Positions 32,381 through 40,333 of a DNA stretch of 53,797 nucleotides are shown here, piece by piece (the stretch's first letter is position 1; each line of letters starts with the position of its first letter). The notes beneath the pieces are model-generated. The model was not told where the DNA came from. It was given only the letters and a program-made list of their open reading frames with translations, and did not search any database. The translations under genes and the position numbers were made by a program. The stretch is from Bacilli bacterium (GTDB lineage Bacteria > Bacillota_I > Bacilli_A > RF39 > UBA660): positions 1-53,797 of the forward strand of contig JAFQTN010000013.1 of the NCBI GenBank assembly GCA_017409025.1, in the 5' to 3' direction.

Positions 32381-32409
32381 ATACAAAATGTTTTTGTATC
32401 TTTTTCTTG
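32381..32409 (-). terminator. Terminator of the WG-repeat gene, copy 2 of the repeated hairpin
   Basis: ATACAAAA/TTTTGTAT stem with T-rich - strand flank. Together with copy 1 it flanks the kinase-phosphatase pair as a direct repeat of about 26 nt. Confidence 0.75.
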
Positions 32410-32413
32410 ATTT

Positions 32414-33634
32414 TTATTCTATATTAGGTTTTCTTACTCTAGTATAATGACTTTCTGGTATCGAACTTGTCTCATCATATGCTAATTGGTCTATAACATC
32501 AGTAACTTTTTGAATTATTTCTGATTTTATACTACTTAGAACTTGTAGTTTTTTTACAGCTAATTCTTCTTTTGATTCTGCTGATAGTATTATTATTTTA
32601 TCATCTAATTCTAAAGTGGAGAAATACATTTGAGGAAGAGTTATTATTTTTTTACCATATTTATCAATATAATGGAAGACTCCATCAGTATCTACTACAC
32701 CTGCTAACCCTTCATTAAATTCCATTGCATCTTCATATTCGCATTTAATTGTTTCTTCTCCTTTTTTATTAATATACCCATACAAATATGTTGCTGCTGA
32801 TTTAACACGAGCCAAACCTTGGTGAAAGTTATTTAGTTCTTCATATTGATAGTTATTAGAGAAGGCCATAATTTTTCCTTTTCTTGTTACATATCCTTCC
32901 CAATTTGATGATAACTTTACTTTGGCCATGCCATCACTGAATTTTTCTGCTTTTTCAAAATCAATTGGGATTATTTCTTCAAATTGCTCTGTTAGAAATC
33001 CATAACAATTAAAATTTTTGGTTAAAAATAATAATTCTGTATTTCCTTCAATTTTGCTAAATTCTGATTTATTTTTGGTAGAAATGGGATAAAAATTTTG
33101 GTTTATTATATAATAGTTTTTATCATCTTCTACAACAGCTAATCCATTTGAAAAATGCGTTGCATTTTTATAACTTCCTTTGATAATTCCTCTTTTATCA
33201 ATAAAAGTTTTTTCTGATTTTCCGTTCAGCCTTACAAGAGCATATCCTTCGCTAAATTCACTATGTACTTCTGCATATTCCCCAGAAAAATCTCTTAATC
33301 CATCTTTATTAATAAATATCCAATTACCATTTGTTAGTTGTACTGAAGCATATCCTTCAGAAAAGCATCCGGCATCTCTATATTGATAAGGAATTACTAA
33401 TTCTCCTTTTTTATTAATAAATCCCCATAAAAAACTATCTGGATCTTGAACAGCTGATAATCCTTCACTAAATTCTCTAGTATCTAGATAAGCCGGAGTT
33501 ATTACTTCTTTTCCTTCCTTATTAATAAAGCCATATAAATTTTGTCTATTTTTTACTTTAGCTAATCCTTGAAAAAATGTTCCTATTTCTTTGTATTTAG
33601 ATTGACTATAGTCAACAAATTTTATTTCATTCAT
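32414..33634 (-). CDS. WG-repeat protein
   Basis: A 406-residue protein built mostly of WG (KWG) repeats of about 40 residues: LYGFINKEGKEVITPAYLDT, FLWGFINKKGELVIPYQYRD, NWIFINKDG, KTFIDKRG, EGYVTRKG, LYGYINKKGEETIKCEYEDA and FHYIDKYGKKII, about nine units, several with FSEGLA/FSEGYA connectors. A helical tail of 60 residues ends it. No signal peptide or membrane segment is present, so it is probably cytoplasmic. WG repeats form beta-propeller-like surfaces for protein binding; the partner is unknown. Ribosome site GGGAGG. It is read in the direction of the downstream kinase gene, with a terminator between. Confidence 0.87.
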   Translation of the reverse strand: MNEIKFVDYSQSKYKEIGTFFQGLAKVKNRQNLYGFINKEGKEVITPAYLDTREFSEGLSAVQDPDSFLWGFINKKGELVIPYQYRDAGCFSEGYASVQLTNGNWIFINKDGLRDFSGEYAEVHSEFSEGYALVRLNGKSEKTFIDKRGIIKGSYKNATHFSNGLAVVEDDKNYYIINQNFYPISTKNKSEFSKIEGNTELLFLTKNFNCYGFLTEQFEEIIPIDFEKAEKFSDGMAKVKLSSNWEGYVTRKGKIMAFSNNYQYEELNNFHQGLARVKSAATYLYGYINKKGEETIKCEYEDAMEFNEGLAGVVDTDGVFHYIDKYGKKIITLPQMYFSTLELDDKIIILSAESKEELAVKKLQVLSSIKSEIIQKVTDVIDQLAYDETSSIPESHYTRVRKPNIE

Positions 33635-33674
33635 AATTTACCTCCCTGATATGTTTATTATATTATTTATCATA

Positions 33675-33700
33675 TAAAAAAACAAGATTTTTCTTGTTTT
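33675..33700 (-). terminator. Terminator of the DUF2229-type pair
   Basis: AAAACAAGA/TCTTGTTTT with T-run on the - strand; overlaps the stop codon. Confidence 0.8.
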
Positions 33701-34766
33701 AATTAGACTTTTTCTTAGATTTTATCATATCTTTAAAAGCTTCAATTTTAGTATCTATATTAGAAATATTATTCTCTCCATCAAAACTTAGATATAAAAT
33801 TGGCACTTCATAATCTTCACTTATTTTTGCTAGAGTGGGCATGGCATTTATTTCTGGTACACAGCTAAAACTTTTGATATGAATTATACCATCTATTCCT
33901 TTTTTTGCGTGTTCTATAGAGTGAACTACTGATTCTGTTCCGTCTGCACCGAGAGGGTATTTTAAATATTTTCTTCCTTTAAATAAGAGAATACTTCTCA
34001 TAAATCTTTTTATTATTAATAAGTAAGTTAGGTTAGTATATCTATATACTTTAATGCCTTCTTTTATGAGATTTTTTTCTAAGTTATTACTTGCTTCCAT
34101 ATCCATTAATGAATATAATTCTCCGATTAGTAATATTTCTAGTGTTTTTTCTTCTTTTAAATTAATTTGTTTAAATGCTTTTTTATATTTAATATATCTT
34201 TTTATTATTTTAATAATTGATAAATTTCCTTTAGTAAGATTATTTTTATATTGTTTTTCTAACTGTTCAAATGATCCTGGAATTTTCTCGGAAGCCATAT
34301 TTTCTCTAATATACTTGTCTATTTTATCCATTGTTATAATTAAGATTATACCTTGTAATAGGTAATATAGATACTTAAAGATGTTTAATTTAGGATTTAG
34401 TTTTTTTGCTTCTTTATATAGTTTTTTTATAGATACATGGTTATCCTGGATTAAGTTTATAAAAGTGAATTTGTATCCTAGATCTTTTAGAATTTGTTCT
34501 TGTAATTCTGCATAATAGCCATATCTACATCCACCACCTGCTTGAATTAATATATCTGCACCTGATTCTAAAGCATTTATATAATTACCTAAATTATATT
34601 TAAATGGCATACATATATCATCTGGACTATATTTTGAACCCAATTCAATTGTTTGTTTATTGTTTTTAGGAGGTATTATAATATTACAATTAGTTATTTT
34701 CTCGACTATATATTTAATTGGGATATAATAGTCTCCAAGATGAGGAAATGAAATTTTTTTATTCAT
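33699..34766 (-). CDS. Acyl-CoA dehydratase activase-related protein, C-terminal-half type
   Basis: A 355-residue protein resembling the latter part of large CoA-protein activase (DUF2229/HgdC-related) proteins in Clostridia. It has SPDDICMPFKYNLGNYI (Cys52), ILIQAGGGCRYGYYAELQEQ (Cys80), GADGTESVVHSIEHAKKGID and a late Cys (FSCVPEINAMPTL). These Cys could hold an Fe-S cluster as in 2-hydroxyacyl-CoA dehydratase relatives. It overlaps its partner gene by 8 bp. The ATPase domain (BcrAD/BadFG) that normally accompanies these sequences is absent, so the substrate and role are open. Confidence 0.72.
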   Translation of the reverse strand: MNKKISFPHLGDYYIPIKYIVEKITNCNIIIPPKNNKQTIELGSKYSPDDICMPFKYNLGNYINALESGADILIQAGGGCRYGYYAELQEQILKDLGYKFTFINLIQDNHVSIKKLYKEAKKLNPKLNIFKYLYYLLQGIILIITMDKIDKYIRENMASEKIPGSFEQLEKQYKNNLTKGNLSIIKIIKRYIKYKKAFKQINLKEEKTLEILLIGELYSLMDMEASNNLEKNLIKEGIKVYRYTNLTYLLIIKRFMRSILLFKGRKYLKYPLGADGTESVVHSIEHAKKGIDGIIHIKSFSCVPEINAMPTLAKISEDYEVPILYLSFDGENNISNIDTKIEAFKDMIKSKKKSN

Positions 34767-35676
34767 TAGTACCTCCTTGATTTAAAATGTCGACAAAACT
34801 TTCTAATTTTGTTTCTAGACTTAATTCGGTTATGTTTTCATCTATTAATAAATTAAGGGTAGGGATATCTTTGTTCTTTAGAATAGCTAAGTTATTAACT
34901 AGACTATCAATTCCGCAAGGGTAGGTAGATATAAAGATTATTCCATCTATCATGTTTTTTGTATAGTATAGACCCCCTATCATTTCTTTAGAATATTTCC
35001 AATATAAGGTGTTTGAAAAATATTGAGAAAATTCATTAGTAATTTTTTTATCTAATTTATTTGAATAAATGGGAATGATGTTATTTTTTTCTAGATAGTT
35101 AGTAATATATTTCGAAATAAATTTATCTTGAATATTATAGAAGTGAGATAGAATTAGAATCTTTTTATTTGTTTTTGATAGTTTATTTTTTTCGCTATTA
35201 GCTTGATTAATATCATATTTTTTTTGTTTAATTTTAGCTTTATGATAACTATATAAAATTTTAATAATATTCTTTGTAAATTTTAATCCCATTTTAATAA
35301 ATCCTAGGATAGGAAATTTTAATTTGGTATATTCAATATTATAATCTAGTATTTGTTCTGATGGAATTTTATGTTTAATATCATCATATGTTCCATTTAG
35401 TCTTGTACATACTTTATCTTTCTTACCATAGTCACATGCTCTTGATATTAGAATATAATCACATTTTTCAGACAAGTATAAGACATGTCCTACATATATT
35501 TTATAAGATAAACAGCATTCATCTATAGTATTATTTACTCCGAGTTCTATTATTTCTCTATTGGTTTCTGGACTTAGTACTACGTTACAACCTAATGATT
35601 CAAAGAAATTTTTCCATAATACGTTATATCTATAATATAGTAATGCTCTAGGTATTCCTACTTTTATCTTTTTCAT
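34759..35676 (-). CDS. Acyl-CoA dehydratase activase-related protein, N-terminal-half type (DUF2229)
   Basis: A 305-residue protein that opens KIKVGIPRALLYYRYNVLWK, a DUF2229 hallmark. Conserved Cys lie in NTIDECCLSYKIYVGHV (54, 55) and ISRACDYGKKDKVCTRL (81, 90), with TYPCGIDSL near the C-terminus. With the following gene it looks like the two halves of one large clostridial protein encoded separately. An oxygen-sensitive Fe-S protein is likely by family. Starts with ATG behind AGGTGA. Confidence 0.72.
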   Translation of the reverse strand: MKKIKVGIPRALLYYRYNVLWKNFFESLGCNVVLSPETNREIIELGVNNTIDECCLSYKIYVGHVLYLSEKCDYILISRACDYGKKDKVCTRLNGTYDDIKHKIPSEQILDYNIEYTKLKFPILGFIKMGLKFTKNIIKILYSYHKAKIKQKKYDINQANSEKNKLSKTNKKILILSHFYNIQDKFISKYITNYLEKNNIIPIYSNKLDKKITNEFSQYFSNTLYWKYSKEMIGGLYYTKNMIDGIIFISTYPCGIDSLVNNLAILKNKDIPTLNLLIDENITELSLETKLESFVDILNQGGTNE

Positions 35677-35718
35677 ATGTCACCTAGTTAAGTGTATGAA
35701 TGTATTTATTTATTAGAA

Positions 35719-35751
35719 CAAAAAAAGATAGTTACTATTCTTCACTATCTA
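35719..35751 (-). terminator. Terminator of the argS-rpoE operon
   Basis: AGATAGT/ACTATCT stem with 11-nt loop and - strand T-run; overlaps the rpoE stop. Confidence 0.8.
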
Positions 35752-36166
35752 ATTCGTCTTCATTTAGAATTGTTAAATCACTTAAATCATCTTCAGCATA
35801 ATCTTCTTCATCATCAATTGAATTAAATTCATCTTCTTCAGTCATTTCTTCTGGTTCTAAATCATATTCTTCTTCTTCATCTTTTTCTTCATACAATTCA
35901 TCCATTGCTACTTTTACTGAATGTTTTGATTTTAAATCCCATTTACCATCTGATAGTAGAATAAATTCTTTAGATGTAGTTAATGATTGGAAAAAATCAG
36001 CTATTTTATCTTGATATTCTCCTTCAGATAATTCTAATAAATTACAAACTTCTTTAAATAATTCTGCTGTATTTAAAGTAGTTTTCTTCTCTTCTAAATA
36101 TAATTTTGCGATATCAGTATATGATAATAATTCAATTTCTTCTTTAGTCATTTTACTTAAGCTCAT
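35735..36166 (-). CDS. rpoE: RNA polymerase delta subunit
   Basis: A Firmicute-specific RNA polymerase subunit that aids core recycling and promoter selectivity. The 143-residue protein has the HARE-HTH globular domain at 1-95 (SYTDIAKLYLEEKKTTLNTA, FILLSDGKWDLKSKHSV) and an acidic unstructured tail rich in Glu and Asp (EEYDLEPEEMTEEDEFNSID). It follows argS by 10 bp with an AGGAGGG ribosome site. Confidence 0.93.
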   Translation of the reverse strand: MSLSKMTKEEIELLSYTDIAKLYLEEKKTTLNTAELFKEVCNLLELSEGEYQDKIADFFQSLTTSKEFILLSDGKWDLKSKHSVKVAMDELYEEKDEEEEYDLEPEEMTEEDEFNSIDDEEDYAEDDLSDLTILNEDELDSEE

Positions 36167-36176
36167 AAAGTCCCTC

Positions 36177-37799
36177 CTACATTTCTTCTCTTGGTATTAC
36201 ACCAATTAAATTCAATGAATTATTAATAACTATTTTAATTGCTTTTAATAGAAGCATTCTTTCTTCTGTATATTCAGAATCTTCAGTAATAAATTTATAT
36301 GCTCCATAATATGAGTGGAATAACGATGCCAACTCATATACGTAGTTACATATAATATGAGGTGCTCTTTTTACACTTGCTGATATTACTGTATCTTCAA
36401 ATCTTATTAATTTATTCATAATATTATATGCTATATCTTCATCAATGGTATTAAATTTATCTTTTGTTTGAAGATTACCTTGGTAATTATTTAATACTTT
36501 TGATATTCTTGCATTAGCATATTCTATGTAATATACTGGATTTTCATTACTATTTTTAACCGCTAAACCTAGGTCAAAATCCATTTGAGTATCTAGACTT
36601 TTTGATGCAAAGAAATACCTTGTCGCATTTATTCCTACTTCATCAATTAAATCATTTAAAGTAATTGTTTTACCAGTTCTTTTGCTTATTTTAATTTCTT
36701 CGCCATCTTTTAGTAGTCTTACCATTTGTAAGATTTCTATATCTAGGATACTACTATCATGCCCTAATATTTCTAGTGCTCCTTTTAATCTATTAATATA
36801 TCCATGGTGATCTGCTCCTAGAACGTCAATTAGGTGAGTATATCCTCTTTTTATTTTATTAACATGATATGCAATATCTGGTAGTAAGTAAGTATAATTC
36901 CCATCATTTTTAACAATAACTCTGTCTTTTTCGTCTCCATATTCTGATGTTTTTAACCATAAGGCATCATCTAAAACATAGCAATTATCATTTATCTTGA
37001 AACTATTTAGTACTTTTTCTACTTCACCTTTATCATATAGAGATTCTTCACTAGTAAATACATCAAAGTTAACTCTAAAATTATCTAAATCTTTTTTTAT
37101 TGCTTCTAATAATATGTTTAGTCCTTCTTGTTTAAAATATGGAATATCTTCTTCTAACTTACTGTCTTGATAAGTATCATATATTTTTTTAGCAATTGCT
37201 ATTATTTCTTTACCATGATAACCATCTTCAGGTAGATTACAATCTAGACCACATAATTCTTTATATCTTTCTTTTATAGATATACCTAGATTGTTCATTT
37301 GATTACCAGCATCATTAATATAGTATTCTCTTGTTACATCATATCCACAGAAAGACATTATTCTAGATAAGTTATCACCATATGTAGCACCACGACCATG
37401 ACCTACATGAAGGGTTCCAGTTGGATTAGCACTTACATATTCTAAATTTATTTTTTCATTGTTACCAACATTATTTCTTCCATAATTTTTATCTTCAGTT
37501 ATTATTTTATTGATTTCATCTAATAATACTTTTTTTGTTAGATAAATATTAATAAATCCTGGGGGAGCTATTTCTACTTTTTCAATAATATCACTATTTG
37601 TTGATTCCTTAATTCTAGATGCAATATTCATAGGATTGTCTTTTAATACTTTTGTTAACAATAGAGCAACATTAGTAGAATAATCTCCAAATTTATTTTC
37701 TTTTGGTGTTTCTATAACAATTTTATCTAGATCAAAATCAATATTTTGTTCTTCTAGACTTGTTTTTATTATAGCTTGTAATTTTCTTTTAATACTCAT
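36177..37799 (-). CDS. argS: Arginyl-tRNA synthetase
   Basis: Charges tRNA-Arg, for example the tRNA-Arg(ACG) at 4.6 kb. The 540-residue class I enzyme has the N-terminal additional domain, the HIGH-type motif HVGHGRGA and a KMSKS-like ISKRTGKTI. The DALR anticodon-binding domain is C-terminal (YANARISKVLNNY ... YYGAYKFI). It follows the DUF1934 gene with a 4-bp overlap, matching Bacillus ywiB-argS. There is no T-box leader. Confidence 0.96.
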   Translation of the reverse strand: MSIKRKLQAIIKTSLEEQNIDFDLDKIVIETPKENKFGDYSTNVALLLTKVLKDNPMNIASRIKESTNSDIIEKVEIAPPGFINIYLTKKVLLDEINKIITEDKNYGRNNVGNNEKINLEYVSANPTGTLHVGHGRGATYGDNLSRIMSFCGYDVTREYYINDAGNQMNNLGISIKERYKELCGLDCNLPEDGYHGKEIIAIAKKIYDTYQDSKLEEDIPYFKQEGLNILLEAIKKDLDNFRVNFDVFTSEESLYDKGEVEKVLNSFKINDNCYVLDDALWLKTSEYGDEKDRVIVKNDGNYTYLLPDIAYHVNKIKRGYTHLIDVLGADHHGYINRLKGALEILGHDSSILDIEILQMVRLLKDGEEIKISKRTGKTITLNDLIDEVGINATRYFFASKSLDTQMDFDLGLAVKNSNENPVYYIEYANARISKVLNNYQGNLQTKDKFNTIDEDIAYNIMNKLIRFEDTVISASVKRAPHIICNYVYELASLFHSYYGAYKFITEDSEYTEERMLLLKAIKIVINNSLNLIGVIPREEM

Positions 37800-38164
37800 A
37801 AATTATCACTACTTTCTAATACGTAATTATAAATATTATTACTTTCTATTATTTTATAAGTTATATCTATTTTATTTTTATCTATAATTAATTTTTCTGT
37901 TAAAATATTAAACTCTAATGAATAATTAGATTCTTTTAAATAATATTCACTTTTATTAGTTTTATTTTCTTCAAATAACATTCCATGAGTAAATTCATTA
38001 TTTTCTCTTAGGAGTGTTATTTTATTTTTATCTATTATAATTTTATATTTTGTATCATCTATTATATAACTTATTATGTTAGAATTTTTAATAGCTTTAG
38101 TGTCAATTAAATCTTCAGTATTTTCAGTTAAATTTTTTAAATATCCTTTAACTTTTAGTTTGAT
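37796..38164 (-). CDS. ywiB: DUF1934 (YwiB-like) beta-barrel protein, possible AUC start
   Basis: A protein of about 122 residues with alternating beta strands (YKIIIDKNKITLLRENNEFT, YYLKESNYSLEFNILTEKLI, KIDITYKII) typical of the calycin-like DUF1934 family next to argS. The only in-frame standard start is GTG at 38173, but it lies inside the Shine-Dalgarno GGAGGTG. An ATC at 38164-38162 sits 6 nt after that site and gives a normal N-terminus, so a rare AUC start is possible; a sequencing error is another explanation. Function unknown; in Bacillus the gene is also co-transcribed with argS. Confidence 0.7.
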   Translation of the reverse strand: MKLKVKGYLKNLTENTEDLIDTKAIKNSNIISYIIDDTKYKIIIDKNKITLLRENNEFTHGMLFEENKTNKSEYYLKESNYSLEFNILTEKLIIDKNKIDITYKIIESNNIYNYVLESSDNL

Positions 38165-38283
38165 AAAAAACACCTCCGTAAAAACTCAAACAACATTATA
38201 TCATAAGTTATTTAAAAATAAAACTCATATTTTTACTTTTTTGATAAATAATAATTGTAGGTATAATGAATGAGAGTGATTAG

Positions 38284-40281
38284 ATGAAAATACTTAAGAA
38301 AATTGGGAAGTTTTTTGTTATTTTATTTGGACTTTTTATGCTTTTTAATTTTGGTTTATATATATATTGTTTAGTTACTCCAAAATTAGAAATTACTAGG
38401 AATCAATCTTATTATTTATATGATAATGAAAATAATTTAGTATTTAATAATTATAGTTGGGTGGAGTTGGAGGATATTAGTGATAATTTAATTAAAGCTA
38501 CTTTAGCTACTGAAGATAAGTATTTTTATAAACATATTGGTTTTGATTATCTTAGAATAGTAAAGGCGATGTTCAATAATCTTACTTCTGGAAGTTTATC
38601 TGAAGGTGCATCTACGATAACACAGCAATATGCTAGAAATTTATATTTAAATTATGATAAAACTTGGACAAGAAAGATAGAAGAAGCACTACTTGCTTTT
38701 GAACTAGAAACTCATTATACGAAAGATGAGATTTTAGAAGGGTATTTAAATACAATTAATTATGGAGGAGTTTTTGGAATAGAGAATGCTAGTAGGTATT
38801 ATTTTAATAAAAGTGCTAATGATTTAACTTTAGCTGAAGCATCAATGCTTGCTGGTATTCCGCAGTCTCCATCTAATTATTCTCCTTTATATAATTTAGA
38901 TTTAGCTAAAAAAAGGCAGAAAACTGTTCTTACTTTAATGTATAATAATGAAAGTATTACCGAAGAGGAATTTAATGATGCAATAGATACTGATCTTAAT
39001 TATGTTGGAATAAAAAATGATAATATTACTTCTGGAAAACTTTATTTTAAGGATGCTGTTTTAAATGAATTATCTACGATTGCTTCAATACCGGAATCTA
39101 TTTTAGAAACTGGAGGAATTAAAATTTACACGACTTTAGACAATATGGCTCAAAGCAGTTTAGAAAAGTCTATTGAAGATAAAGACTTTGGTGAATTACA
39201 AGTTGCTAGTGTTTTGATGAATCCGGATAACGGTGAAGTATTAGCACTAATTGGTGGAACTAATTATAATGAGAGTCAGTTTAATAGAGCAATTAGTGCT
39301 AAAAGACAGGTTGGTTCTACGATGAAACCGTTTTTATATTATGCAGCACTTGAAAGTGGATTTACTTCGGCAAGTTCTTTCATTAGTGAGAAGACTACAT
39401 TTTCTTTTTCAACGAATAAGACATATACTCCAAAAAACTATAATGATAAATATGCTGATGGTCCTTTATCAATGGGAGCAGCAATTGCTTATTCTGATAA
39501 TATTTTTGCAGTGAAGACACATTTGTTTTTAGGAGAAGAAAATTTAGTTTCGATTGCAAATAGAGTAGGAATTTCTAATGAACTCGAAGCAGTTCCGTCT
39601 CTTGCCCTTGGAACTGAAGAAATTAGTCTTATGGAGATGGTTTCCGGATATGCTTCTTTTGCTAACTTGGGAAATAAGGTAAATAGTCATCTCATTAGAA
39701 GAATAGAAGATAGTAGCGGAAATATTTTATATGAATATAAGGAGGAAGAGGTTAATATATTAAATGAAAATTTAGTATATATATTGAATGAGATGTTAAC
39801 TTATACTTATGATACAGATTTTATTGATTATAATTACCCGACTATGATTAGTTTATTACCAAAAATGACTAATAAGTATGCAATTAAGTCTGGGACAACT
39901 AATACTGATATGTGGATTATTGGATATAACCAGGATGCTGTTTTGGGTGTATGGACTGGATATGATGATAATAGATTAGTAGAAAGTACTGATTCTAGTT
40001 ACCATAAAGAGGTTTGGATAGATGGTATGGAAGGATATTTTAGCAATAAGGATACTTCGTGGTATGATATTCCTAATAATATAGTTGGTGTTTTAGTTAA
40101 TCCAATTACTGGAGAACTAGCTGCGGAAGATGATAAAAAAAAGAAATTGTTTTATTTCTTAAAAGGTACTGAACCACATGTAGATAATGAATATGATTTG
40201 GATGCTGTATTTAAAAAAGAAAATAGTATATCTGTAGATGAAGATGAAGAAAAATTAGAGGAAAAGGTAGAGGAAGAATAA
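38284..40281 (+). CDS. Class A penicillin-binding protein (glycosyltransferase/transpeptidase)
   Basis: A bifunctional peptidoglycan synthase of 665 residues. N-terminal membrane anchor (residues about 8-30). The GT51 domain has EDKYFYKHIGFDYLRIVKA, GASTITQQYARNLYL and ETHYTKDEILEGYLN. The transpeptidase domain has the three penicillin-binding motifs: STMK (SxxK, near residue 342), SDN and KSGTT. The tail is acidic and probably outside the cell. It has its own promoter area and a terminator shared with noc. The head-on orientation relative to the origin differs from its neighbours. Confidence 0.95.
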   Translation: MKILKKIGKFFVILFGLFMLFNFGLYIYCLVTPKLEITRNQSYYLYDNENNLVFNNYSWVELEDISDNLIKATLATEDKYFYKHIGFDYLRIVKAMFNNLTSGSLSEGASTITQQYARNLYLNYDKTWTRKIEEALLAFELETHYTKDEILEGYLNTINYGGVFGIENASRYYFNKSANDLTLAEASMLAGIPQSPSNYSPLYNLDLAKKRQKTVLTLMYNNESITEEEFNDAIDTDLNYVGIKNDNITSGKLYFKDAVLNELSTIASIPESILETGGIKIYTTLDNMAQSSLEKSIEDKDFGELQVASVLMNPDNGEVLALIGGTNYNESQFNRAISAKRQVGSTMKPFLYYAALESGFTSASSFISEKTTFSFSTNKTYTPKNYNDKYADGPLSMGAAIAYSDNIFAVKTHLFLGEENLVSIANRVGISNELEAVPSLALGTEEISLMEMVSGYASFANLGNKVNSHLIRRIEDSSGNILYEYKEEEVNILNENLVYILNEMLTYTYDTDFIDYNYPTMISLLPKMTNKYAIKSGTTNTDMWIIGYNQDAVLGVWTGYDDNRLVESTDSSYHKEVWIDGMEGYFSNKDTSWYDIPNNIVGVLVNPITGELAAEDDKKKKLFYFLKGTEPHVDNEYDLDAVFKKENSISVDEDEEKLEEKVEEE

Positions 40282-40327
40282 AAAAGTATCTCTTTTTAGA
40301 ACTGTTGTTCTTTAGAGATACTTTTAT
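40279..40327. terminator. Bidirectional terminator between the PBP gene and noc
   Basis: Perfect 12-bp arms AAAAGTATCTCT/AGAGATACTTTT (40282-40293, 40314-40325) with T-runs on both strands; serves the two convergent genes. Confidence 0.88.
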
Positions 40328-40333
40328 TTTTTA

